A DNA stretch of 64,000 nucleotides from assembly GCA_028279505.1 (NCBI GenBank), contig JANQNP010000028.1, positions 24,158 to 88,157 on the forward strand, read 5' to 3'. Shown here in pieces: positions 16,575 to 23,934 of this stretch; within the stretch, counting starts at the first letter, position 1; each line of letters starts with the position of its first letter. Below the pieces are notes generated by a model. It was not told the origin of the DNA, searched no databases, and saw only the letters and a program-made list of their open reading frames with translations. The DNA is from Dehalococcoidia bacterium (GTDB lineage Bacteria; Chloroflexota; Dehalococcoidia; UBA2979). Position numbers and translations under genes: made by a program.

Positions 16575-17330
16575 ATGCCCCGAACCCGGACGCTGGCGTT
16601 GATCGTTGGCGGGTTCGCCGCCCTGGCGATCACCGGCGCCGCGATGGCGCACCCCGGACTTGGCTTCGTCGACCGCGTGGACGTGCTCGCGCACGCCCTG
16701 GGCGTGTCCTCCGACGACGTCGAGCAGGCGAAGGAGGACGGCACGCTTCGCGACCTCGTTGGCGACCTCACGCTCGACGAGCTGGCCGAGGCTTACGAGG
16801 CGGAGGCTGGCGACGCGATCGACGAGGCGCTGGCCGACGGGTCGATCACACCTGAGCAGGCGGAACGCCTCGGTGAGCTGGCCGAGGGCCAGCCCTTCGG
16901 AGGGTTCGGCCGCTTCGGCGACTTCGACCGCGAGGCGCTCGGCGACCTGCGCGCGGCGTTCGCCGCGATCGAGGTCGACGCGGTCGCCGTCTATGCGGAC
17001 GTGCTGGGGATGACCGCCGCCGAGGTCGAGGCGGCGAAGGAGGATGACACGCTGCGCGAGTTGCTGTCCGAGGTCGATCCCGTTGTCCTGAGCGCCGCGC
17101 TGATCGATGCGCGAGACGCGGCGATCGACGCAGCCCTTGCCGCGGGCGACATCACCGCCGAGCAGGCCGAGCTCCTGCGGGAGACGTCGTTCGGCTGCTT
17201 CGGTCACGGCTCGAAGTTCCGCGGCGGGTTCGGCGGCCGAGGCGGGTTCGGTGGCTTCGGCGGATTCGACGGCTTCGGTCCTCGCGGCGACCGGGCGCCC
17301 GCCGATTCGGACACGAGCATCTCGATCTAG
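16575..17330 (+). CDS. Secreted protein with two tandem helical repeats and Gly/Phe-rich tail
   Basis: 251 residues. Signal peptide MPRTRTLALIVGGFAALAITGAAMA, mature protein starting near HPGLG. Two similar modules of about 65 residues follow (about 28-95 and 134-200): each has VD..A.ALG(V/M)S..(D/E)VE.AKEDGTLR(D/E)L, then a second helix with A.(D/E)AIDEAL..G.IT.EQAE.L. Between and after them come Gly/Phe-rich stretches (PFGGFGRFGDF; FGGRGGFGGFGGFDGFG). I do not recognise the exact family; the AKEDGTLRDL-type repeat is seen in small exported proteins of Gram-positives and Chloroflexi. Start ATG at 16575 has GAAAGGA 6 nt upstream; an in-frame start at 16497 would hide the signal peptide. A strong terminator follows. 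Confidence 0.8.
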   Translation: MPRTRTLALIVGGFAALAITGAAMAHPGLGFVDRVDVLAHALGVSSDDVEQAKEDGTLRDLVGDLTLDELAEAYEAEAGDAIDEALADGSITPEQAERLGELAEGQPFGGFGRFGDFDREALGDLRAAFAAIEVDAVAVYADVLGMTAAEVEAAKEDDTLRELLSEVDPVVLSAALIDARDAAIDAALAAGDITAEQAELLRETSFGCFGHGSKFRGGFGGRGGFGGFGGFDGFGPRGDRAPADSDTSISI

Positions 17331-17358
17331 TTTGTCCTCCCTGATCGGGTTGCCAACG

Positions 17359-17386
17359 GAACGGCCCCGCATCCGCGGGGCCGTTC
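17359..17386 (+). terminator. Rho-independent-type hairpin
   Basis: Perfect 12 bp stem GAACGGCCCCGC / GCGGGGCCGTTC with an ATCC tetraloop, 29 nt after the stop of the secreted repeat protein. Only a short T-run follows (TTCTCGT), so it may work with Rho or in both directions for the convergent pirin gene. Confidence 0.75.
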
Positions 17387-17426
17387 TCGTCAAGCGGGAC
17401 CGGGCGGTCAGCCAGGCGGAGTGCTC

Positions 17427-18386
17427 CTACGCGGAGTGTTTGGCGGGGATGCGGCCCATCCGGCCGGCCTGGTAGTCCTCGACCGCCTGCACCAGCTCGT
17501 CGCGGGTGTTCATGACGAACGGGCCGTACCAGGCGATCTGCTCACGGATCGGTAGTCCGCCGAGCAGGAGCACCTCGAGGTTCTCCGTGCGGCTGTCCTG
17601 GAGCGGCGCGCCGTTGACGATGACGTCACCGCCGCTGCCGAAGACGGCGAGCTGTCCCTCGCGGATCGGGGTGCCCTCGGGGCCGACGGTGCCGTCACCG
17701 ACGAGGACGTATGCCATCGCGTTGAAGTCGCTCCGCCACGGCACCTGGAGGCGGGCGCCCGGACTGATCGAGGCGTGGGCATAGGTGATCGGCGTGCGGG
17801 TCGCGCCCGGCCCTCGGAAGCCGCCAAGCTCGCCGGCGATCAGGCGCACGAGGGCGCCCGCGTCGTCGGAGGCGAGCAGCGAGACCTCGCCGGCCTCGAT
17901 GTCCTGGTACTGAGGGGGCGTGAACTTCTGCGCGGCGGGCAGGTTCACCCAGAGCTGGATCCCGTGGAACAGCCCACCCTTCGCGACGACCTCCTCAGTC
18001 GGCATCTCGGAGTGCACGATGCCGGCGCCCGCGGTCATCCACTGCGTGGCGCCGTCCGTGATCAGGCCGCCGTCGCCGTTCGAGTCGCGGTGCTCCAGCA
18101 CGCCGTCGAGCATGTAGGTCACGGTCTCGAACCCGCGGTGCGGGTGATCCGGCGCGCCCTTGGCTTCGCCGGGTGCGTATTCAACGGCGCCCATGTGATC
18201 GAGCAGGAGGAACGGATCGGCGAGCCGGAGGTCCATCTCGGCGAAGGCACGCCGGACCTCGAAACCTTCGCCCTCGAGGCCGCGCGGCGCGTCGAAGATC
18301 GCCTCGGCCGGGCGCGCGGGGGCATCGCCCTCGGAGCGCGGGATACGGGGGAGCTGGGTGGGGTCTTGCACGCTGACAGCGGGCAT
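17427..18386 (-). CDS. Pirin family protein
   Basis: 319-residue bicupin of the pirin family (usual about 280-310). The metal-binding cupin motif reads DHPHRGFETVTYMLDG (about 78-93), followed by HRDS, and the second half holds TAGAGIVHSEMP with the remaining His/Glu ligands. Bacterial pirins bind Fe or Ni; some have quercetinase activity and others modulate central metabolism enzymes. Cytoplasmic. A 17 bp ACTTAC-N5-GTAAGT palindrome lies 38 nt upstream and may be its operator. It is convergent with the secreted repeat protein and divergent from the acyl-CoA synthetase fusion. Confidence 0.93.
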   Translation of the reverse strand: MPAVSVQDPTQLPRIPRSEGDAPARPAEAIFDAPRGLEGEGFEVRRAFAEMDLRLADPFLLLDHMGAVEYAPGEAKGAPDHPHRGFETVTYMLDGVLEHRDSNGDGGLITDGATQWMTAGAGIVHSEMPTEEVVAKGGLFHGIQLWVNLPAAQKFTPPQYQDIEAGEVSLLASDDAGALVRLIAGELGGFRGPGATRTPITYAHASISPGARLQVPWRSDFNAMAYVLVGDGTVGPEGTPIREGQLAVFGSGGDVIVNGAPLQDSRTENLEVLLLGGLPIREQIAWYGPFVMNTRDELVQAVEDYQAGRMGRIPAKHSA

Positions 18387-18423
18387 TGGTCGTTCCGTTC
18401 TCGTTGCGACGGGTTCGTAACTA

Positions 18424-18440
18424 ACTTACCACATGTAAGT
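18424..18440. promoter_or_regulatory. Palindromic operator candidate upstream of pirin
   Basis: ACTTACCACATGTAAGT: 6 bp inverted half-sites ACTTAC/GTAAGT separated by CACAT. ACTTAC-type half-sites are common in operators of HxlR/DUF24 regulators, which often control pirin and other redox genes. No HxlR gene is in this window, so the regulator would be elsewhere. The site lies between divergent pirin and acyl-CoA synthetase genes and could serve either. Confidence 0.45.
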
Positions 18441-18522
18441 GACGGTATTTCGCGCGCCATCACGGATGACGATGACCTCGCCCCGGATGGCCTCGGACGT
18501 GGCTCCGGGCTGAGGGAGTCGA

Positions 18523-21249
18523 TTGGCCGAGGTGGCACAATCCTCGGGCGCGCACACCGATGGGACGGATTCGCTGATGACGATTCGCAACCTCGAAGCG
18601 TTGTTCGAGCCGCAGTCGGTGGCGCTCATCGGCGCGAGTCCGCGGCAAGGATCGCTCGGGCAGTTGCTCGCGCGGAACATGCGGCGTGCCGGGTTTCGAG
18701 GGCGGATCGACTTCGTGCATCCGCGCGCGGAGGAGATCGAGGGGCAGGTCAGCTACCCGGACGTGGCTTCGCTGCCGGAGGTGCCGGACCTGGCGGTGAT
18801 CGCGACGCCGCCGGATGCGGTGGCCGGGATCATTGGCGAGCTGGGGGAGCGGGGGACGCGCGGGGCGGTGGTGATCACGGCCGGCTTCGGGGAGGGCGGG
18901 AGCGCCGAGGGGGTGGCGCGGCGACAGGCGATCCTCGACGCCGCGCAGCCGCACCTGCTGCGGATCGTCGGGCCGAACGGGGTCGGGCTGGTGATCCCGC
19001 GACTGGGCCTCGATGCGAGTTTCGTGCACCTGCCGGTTGCCGACGGCGGGCTGGCGTTCGTGGGGCAGTCGGGCGCGGTGATCGTGGGGGTCGTCGACTG
19101 GGCGCAGCCGCGCGGGGTGGGGTTCTCGCACCTCGTGTCGATGGGCGACATGGCGGACGTCGACTTCGGTGACATGCTCGACTACCTCGCGCGGGACCCA
19201 GGGACGACGGCGATCCTGCTCTACATTGAGGCGGTCACGAACACGCGCAAGTTCATGTCGGCGGCGCGCGCGGCGGCGCGAGTGAAGCCGGTGATCGTGA
19301 TGAAGGCGGGACGCCACGAGGAGGGCGCGCGGGCGGCGGCGTCTCACACCGGCGCGCTCGCGGGGAGCGACGCGGTCCACGACGCGGCGTTCCGGCGCGC
19401 CGGGATGCTGCGGGTGACCTCGCTGCGTGAGCTGTTCGAGGCGGCGGAGCTGCTCTCGGATGGGGTCGAGCCGCGAGGCGACCGGCTGGCGATCGTGACG
19501 AACGGGGGCGGGTTCGGGGTGCTCGCCACTGACGCGTTGATCGAGGAGGGTGGTCGGCTCGCGGAGCTGGACCCGGCGACGATCGCGGCGCTGGATCGGG
19601 TGCTGCCCGCGACGTGGAGTCGGGCGAACCCGATCGACATCATTGGCGACGCGCCCGGCGAGCGGTACGTCGAGGCGATCGGGCATGTGCTTGACGATCC
19701 CGGCGTGGACGCGGTGCTGGTGATGAACTGCCCGACGGCGGTCGCCTCCAGCTTCGAGGCGGCCGAGGCGGTGGTGGGGGCGCTCGCCGACCTCGATGGC
19801 CAGCACGACGTGCCGGTGATCGGGGCGTGGATCGGGGACAGCGCCGAGGCGCTGCGCGCGCGTCGCCTACTGGACGATCACGGCCTCGCGGTGTTCGAGA
19901 CGCCGGATGAGGCGGTGGGCGCGTTCATGCACGGGGTGCGCTACTCGCGGGCGCAGGCTCAGCTCCTCGAGACGCCGCCGGCGCTGGACGCGGATCAGCT
20001 GCCCGACCGCGACGCTGCGCTCGCCGTAGTGGACGGCGCGATCGCGGAGGAGCGGGAGTGGCTCAGCGAGCACGAGGCGAAGGGCGTGCTCGCCGCCTAC
20101 GGGATCCCGACGGTGGAGACGGTGGTCGCGCGCGACCTCGATGAGCTGACCGCGGAGGCCGACCGGCTCGGGTACCCGGTGGTGGTGAAGATCCTCTCGC
20201 CGCAGATCACGCACAAGAGCGACGTCGGTGGCGTGGCGCTCGACCTCGGGAGTGCCGAGGCGGCACGCGATGCCGCGCGACGGATGGTCGAGCGGGCGCG
20301 CGCGGTGGCGCCGGACGCGACGATCGAGGGGTTCACGGTGCAGCCGATGGTCGAACGGCCCGGCGCGCAGGAGTTGATCCTCGGAATGACCGAGGACGCA
20401 CAGTTCGGTCCGGTGCTCCTGTTCGGGCACGGCGGGACGGCGACGGAGGTGATCGCGGACCGGGCGCTTGCGCTGCCGCCGCTGAACCTTGCGCTTGCTC
20501 GACGGCTGATCGGGGAGACGCGAGTGTCGCGGCTGCTCGCCGGGTATCGCGATCGCCCACCCGCGGACCTGGAGGCGATCGCTGAGACGCTGGTGCGGCT
20601 CTCCGACCTCGTGGTCGATCGGCCGGAGATCGTCGAGCTCGACATCAACCCGCTGCTCGCCGACGAGCGCGGCGTGCTCGCGCTCGATGCTCGGATCCGC
20701 GTCGTGCCCGGCGGACGGGAGATGCCGCTCGCGATCAGCCCTTACCCGGCGCATCTCAGCCGGGCGGTGGTGGTCGCCGAACGGCCGATGATGCTGCGTC
20801 CGATTCGACCGGAGGATGAGCCGGTGGTCCGTGAGGCGATCCCGGAGCTGGATCCGGAGACGGCGCGCCCTCGATACCTGGCGCCGGTCGCGGATCTGTC
20901 GCACGAGACGGCCGCGCGGCTGACGCAGATCGACTACGACCGCGAGCTGCTGCTCGCGGTGATCGAGGGGCGGCGGTTGATTGGCCTCGGGCGGTTGGGC
21001 GCCGATCCCGACAACGTGCGGGCGGACCTCGAGCTGTCGACGCTCACGGACGAGACGCGCGAGGACTCGCTGGACGCGCTCCTCGATGCGTTGATCGCGG
21101 AGGCGCAGGTGCGGGGGATCGGCACGCTGAGCGTGCACCTGGACGCCGAGCGGGTGGCGGCGGAGCGCTACCGCGCGCGTGGGTTCGCACCGCCCGAGGT
21201 TCGGGGGGACCTCGAGGAGTGGACCGCGGTGCTGGGTGCGGAGGCGTGA
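18523..21249 (+). CDS. ADP-forming acyl-CoA synthetase / GNAT fusion (Pat/YfiQ-like architecture)
   Basis: 908 residues. Order of domains: CoA-binding Rossmann (about 22-150, LEALFEPQSVALIGAS), succinyl-CoA-ligase-like (about 155-480), ATP-grasp (about 505-735, EAKGVLAAYGIPTVET onwards), C-terminal GNAT-like domain (about 755-908). The phosphohistidine motif of acetate-CoA ligases is kept: ASHTGALAGSD with His275, whereas E. coli/Salmonella Pat lacks it. Conversely, the GNAT part lacks the Q/RxxGxG/A acetyl-CoA loop (TDETREDSLDALLDAL at that place). So this may be a working acyl-CoA synthetase with a regulatory GNAT remnant. A TTG at 18523 follows GAGGGAG; ATG at 18577 is an alternative start. 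It overlaps the next gene by 4 bases. Confidence 0.9.
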   Translation: MAEVAQSSGAHTDGTDSLMTIRNLEALFEPQSVALIGASPRQGSLGQLLARNMRRAGFRGRIDFVHPRAEEIEGQVSYPDVASLPEVPDLAVIATPPDAVAGIIGELGERGTRGAVVITAGFGEGGSAEGVARRQAILDAAQPHLLRIVGPNGVGLVIPRLGLDASFVHLPVADGGLAFVGQSGAVIVGVVDWAQPRGVGFSHLVSMGDMADVDFGDMLDYLARDPGTTAILLYIEAVTNTRKFMSAARAAARVKPVIVMKAGRHEEGARAAASHTGALAGSDAVHDAAFRRAGMLRVTSLRELFEAAELLSDGVEPRGDRLAIVTNGGGFGVLATDALIEEGGRLAELDPATIAALDRVLPATWSRANPIDIIGDAPGERYVEAIGHVLDDPGVDAVLVMNCPTAVASSFEAAEAVVGALADLDGQHDVPVIGAWIGDSAEALRARRLLDDHGLAVFETPDEAVGAFMHGVRYSRAQAQLLETPPALDADQLPDRDAALAVVDGAIAEEREWLSEHEAKGVLAAYGIPTVETVVARDLDELTAEADRLGYPVVVKILSPQITHKSDVGGVALDLGSAEAARDAARRMVERARAVAPDATIEGFTVQPMVERPGAQELILGMTEDAQFGPVLLFGHGGTATEVIADRALALPPLNLALARRLIGETRVSRLLAGYRDRPPADLEAIAETLVRLSDLVVDRPEIVELDINPLLADERGVLALDARIRVVPGGREMPLAISPYPAHLSRAVVVAERPMMLRPIRPEDEPVVREAIPELDPETARPRYLAPVADLSHETAARLTQIDYDRELLLAVIEGRRLIGLGRLGADPDNVRADLELSTLTDETREDSLDALLDALIAEAQVRGIGTLSVHLDAERVAAERYRARGFAPPEVRGDLEEWTAVLGAEA

Positions 21250-21758
21250 GGCGGACGGCGCTCGTAGTTCCGGTGCCGGAGGCTGAGCCGCTGGTCGCCG
21301 AGCATCGCGCGCGACACGATCCGTCGGCAGCCCTCGGGGTTCCCGCGCACATCACCATCCTCGTGCCGTGGGTTGGGGCGGAGCAGGTGGCCGAGCCGGA
21401 TCGTGAGGCGATCCGCGCGATTGCGGCGCGGACGGCGGCGTTCGAGTACGAGCTCGGGGCGTTCGGACGCTTCGAGGGCGGGACGCTGTTCCTCCGACCG
21501 GATCCGCCGGAGCCGTTCGTTCGGCTGACCGAGGCAGTCGTTGGCCGATGGCCCGATCACCCACCGTACGAGGGGGCGTTCGCCGAGATTGTTCCGCATC
21601 TTACGGTGGCTGAGTCGGCGGATGACGCCTCGGTCGCGGCGATCGAGGCCGAGGTCACGCCGCACCTGCCGCTCGTGGCGACCGCGAGTTCCCTGCTGTT
21701 GCTCGTCGAGGAGCCGGACGGGCGCTGGGCCGAGGTCGAGCGGATGCGGTTCGCTTAG
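21246..21758 (+). CDS. 2H phosphoesterase superfamily protein (2'-5' RNA ligase-like)
   Basis: 170 residues with two HxT motifs, HIT at 35-37 (AHITILVPW) and HLT at 118-120 (IVPHLTVAES), the signature of 2H phosphoesterases and bacterial 2'-5' RNA ligases (ThpR family). Its cellular substrate (RNA ends, cyclic phosphate or a nucleotide) cannot be told. The GTG at 21246 overlaps the stop of the acyl-CoA synthetase (GTGA), so translation is coupled; a start at 21219 would overlap more and adds no family-like sequence. A hairpin terminator follows. Confidence 0.85.
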   Translation: MRRTALVVPVPEAEPLVAEHRARHDPSAALGVPAHITILVPWVGAEQVAEPDREAIRAIAARTAAFEYELGAFGRFEGGTLFLRPDPPEPFVRLTEAVVGRWPDHPPYEGAFAEIVPHLTVAESADDASVAAIEAEVTPHLPLVATASSLLLLVEEPDGRWAEVERMRFA

Positions 21759-21798
21759 TCGGTTCCGAGGTGGTTCGGCTGGTTCCTCAGGCCGTTCT

Positions 21799-21822
21799 TA
21801 GGGCCGCCTCAGGGCGGCCTTA
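21799..21822 (+). terminator. Hairpin terminator after the 2H phosphoesterase gene
   Basis: Stem of about 10 bp, core GGCCGCC-TCAG-GGCGGCC with outer TA/TA pairs, 40 nt after the stop at 21758 and 55 nt before the next start. Followed by TTATC, a weak T-run. Confidence 0.6.
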
Positions 21823-21877
21823 TCGCGTCCTCCGACCATTCGTGCATCAGGTGATCGAGCACGAACAGGGGCGCGTC

Positions 21878-22936
21878 ATGGCTCACCTTCGCGAGCACAC
21901 GGACACGGGACGGATCGGCCGGCGACGGCTGCTGCAGGGCATGGGGGCGGCTGGCTTCGCGGTCGTGTTCGCCTCGGCCTGCCGAGGTGGCGGCGAGGAG
22001 TCCGAGGCGGCGACGGCGACCTCGACGATTGCCGAGGCGACCGCAGCCGCTGGCGCATCGACCGCTGAGACGACCGTGGTGACCGCCGGGCTGGAGACGG
22101 CAAGCACGGCGATGCCCGTCGGGACCAATCCGTTCGACGATTACCGCTATGACAACGCCGCGACCGGGACGCAGGTGCGGATCTGGGTGCAGGACGGCGT
22201 GCGCTACATCGAGGCGAACGGGTTGCCCGATCACGAGACGGGGACGTTTCCGAACGCGAACAACCCGAATGCGATCAGCGAGCAGTCGTATTCGTTTCAG
22301 GTGCCGGCTGAGCCATCCGTCGCTGGAACCTCGACGGCGAACGGGATCCTCGACCGGTTCGGGATCGCGATCAACGGGGTCACGTTCGATCCGGGTGCGG
22401 CGGAGTTCTGGAACGGCGACTTAAGCTCGGGGTGGCAGCTCGAACCCCTCGCGAGTGGGATCGACCTCGGGGAGGACGAGAGCAACGCGCACGTCCAGCC
22501 GACCGGCGGGTACCACTACCACGGGATGCCGGAGGGGATGATCGCCGGCGAGTCGGGCGCGAACCACTCGCCGCTGATCGGGTTCGCGGCGGACGGGTTT
22601 CCGATCTACGCGCGATACGGGTACGCCGACGCCTCGGATGCGTCGAGCGGCATTGTGCGGTTGCAGTCCAGCTACCGGCTGAAGTCGGGGAACAGGCCGG
22701 ACGGTCCAGGTGGCACGTACGACGGCAGCTACGTCGCCGACTACGAGTGGGTGCCGGGGAGCGGCGACCTAGACGAGAACAACGGCCGCAGCGGGGTCAC
22801 GCCGGAGTATCCCGGCGGCACGTACTACTACGTCGTCACCGACGACTTTCCGTTCATCCCTCGGAGCTTCGCCGGCTCGCCGGATCCGGGCTTCGCGCGG
22901 GCCGCGACTCCGGGAGGCGGCCCGCCGCGTCTCTGA
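21878..22936 (+). CDS. YHYH-domain lipoprotein, Tat-type signal
   Basis: 352 residues. The N terminus has a twin-arginine style signal (RIGRRRLLQGMGAAGF, Arg15-17) followed by a lipobox FASAC (Cys35), so it is probably exported folded and lipid-anchored. After a Thr/Ala linker comes a domain with the diagnostic GGYHYHGMPEG (YHYH at 212-215), LIGFAADGFPIYARYGY and a late GGTYYYVVTDDFPFIPR. YHYH proteins are widespread secreted proteins of unknown activity; the His cluster suggests metal binding. ATG at 21878 follows AGGGG; longer in-frame starts would bury the Tat signal. Confidence 0.87.
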   Translation: MAHLREHTDTGRIGRRRLLQGMGAAGFAVVFASACRGGGEESEAATATSTIAEATAAAGASTAETTVVTAGLETASTAMPVGTNPFDDYRYDNAATGTQVRIWVQDGVRYIEANGLPDHETGTFPNANNPNAISEQSYSFQVPAEPSVAGTSTANGILDRFGIAINGVTFDPGAAEFWNGDLSSGWQLEPLASGIDLGEDESNAHVQPTGGYHYHGMPEGMIAGESGANHSPLIGFAADGFPIYARYGYADASDASSGIVRLQSSYRLKSGNRPDGPGGTYDGSYVADYEWVPGSGDLDENNGRSGVTPEYPGGTYYYVVTDDFPFIPRSFAGSPDPGFARAATPGGGPPRL

Positions 22937-23031
22937 CGTGAGGGGCCGGCAGCGCTGCTTCGTGGATAGAGTCGATGTGGTTGAGCCAGCCACAGGCGGG
23001 CCAGATCGACTCATGAACGGAGCAAGCGACG

Positions 23032-23367
23032 ATGGCCGGAGACCTCAGCTACTTCTACATCCCCGTCGCGGATCGACAGCGAGCCGGGGTGTTCTTCTCG
23101 GCTCTGCTCGGGTGGGACCTGACCGAGCGTCCCGGCGGCGACGGCTACCAGATCGACAATACGAGCCCGCACGGCGGCATCGTCGAGGGGCGCGAGGGCA
23201 ACCGACCGCACGTCTACTTCCACGTCGACGACATCGACCACGCCGTCGAGCGGATCCAGCAGCTCGGGGGTTCGGCGTCGGAGATCGACCGGTTCGAGGA
23301 GGGCGCCAGCGCCGAGTGCGTCGACGATCAGGGCACGGTGTTCGGGTTGTTCCAGCCCGCTCGCTAG
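23032..23367 (+). CDS. VOC family (glyoxalase/bleomycin resistance-type) protein
   Basis: 111 residues, a single vicinal-oxygen-chelate module pair: FYIPVADRQRAGVFFSALLGWDL, then PHVYFHVDDIDHAVERIQQLGG and a closing DDQGTVFGLFQPAR. Possible metal ligands are His62/His66-type positions and the late Glu/Phe segment, but the first-strand ligand (usually His/Gln) is not conserved here, so the activity is open. ATG is preceded by a GGAGC-like site. It is convergent with a DinB gene 15 nt away. Confidence 0.82.
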   Translation: MAGDLSYFYIPVADRQRAGVFFSALLGWDLTERPGGDGYQIDNTSPHGGIVEGREGNRPHVYFHVDDIDHAVERIQQLGGSASEIDRFEEGASAECVDDQGTVFGLFQPAR

Positions 23368-23382
23368 GTCGTCGTCGCGGGG

Positions 23383-23904
23383 CTAGCGGCCCTGGGCGAG
23401 CAGCGTTCGGATCTCCTGGATCTGACCGCGGTGCTCGGCCTCGTGTTCGCGCAGGTGGTGGAGGATCCACTCCGGGGTTCCGCCACCCCTGGGGACCTCG
23501 CGGTGCCGGCGGAAGTCCTCGTGGGTGAGGTCGGCGAGGTCGGCGCGGAGGTGCTGGCGTACGGTCGCGAGGCGGGCGAGGTGCTCGTCGAGCGGGATGC
23601 CGCGCACCGGGGTGAGCCGGCCGTTCTCTTCGCGCACGTCCTGAGGGAAGAGCGGCGAGGACCAGTCGGGCATGGGCTGTTCGAGGATGTCGCGGTAGAG
23701 CCAGTCACGCTCGACGGCGGCGACGTGATAGAGCAGGGCGCCGATCGTGTTGCCGCCGCCGATCGGGATCGCGTCCACCTGTGACGGTTGCAGGCCCTCG
23801 ACGGCCTCGAGCGTCCGCGCGCGGGTGTCGTCCATCATCCAGAGCGCGGCGCCGAGGTGCGGCTCGACGCCGGGCGTCGGGTGCACGACATGGTCGTTGC
23901 TCAC
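23383..23904 (-). CDS. DinB family protein
   Basis: 173-residue four-helix protein of the DinB/YfiT superfamily. The metal-ligand pattern is visible: LLYHVAAVERDWLYRDI (first His) and HHLREHEAEHRGQIQEIRTLL (second and third His). Family members are metal-dependent thiol-S-transferases or of unknown role. Start is GTG with GAGAGAGGCG upstream. Lies 30 nt downstream of the P450 gene on the same strand and may share its transcript. Confidence 0.87.
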   Translation of the reverse strand: MSNDHVVHPTPGVEPHLGAALWMMDDTRARTLEAVEGLQPSQVDAIPIGGGNTIGALLYHVAAVERDWLYRDILEQPMPDWSSPLFPQDVREENGRLTPVRGIPLDEHLARLATVRQHLRADLADLTHEDFRRHREVPRGGGTPEWILHHLREHEAEHRGQIQEIRTLLAQGR

Positions 23905-23934
23905 TGGCGTCGCCTCTCTCGTTGGCGGTCGGGG

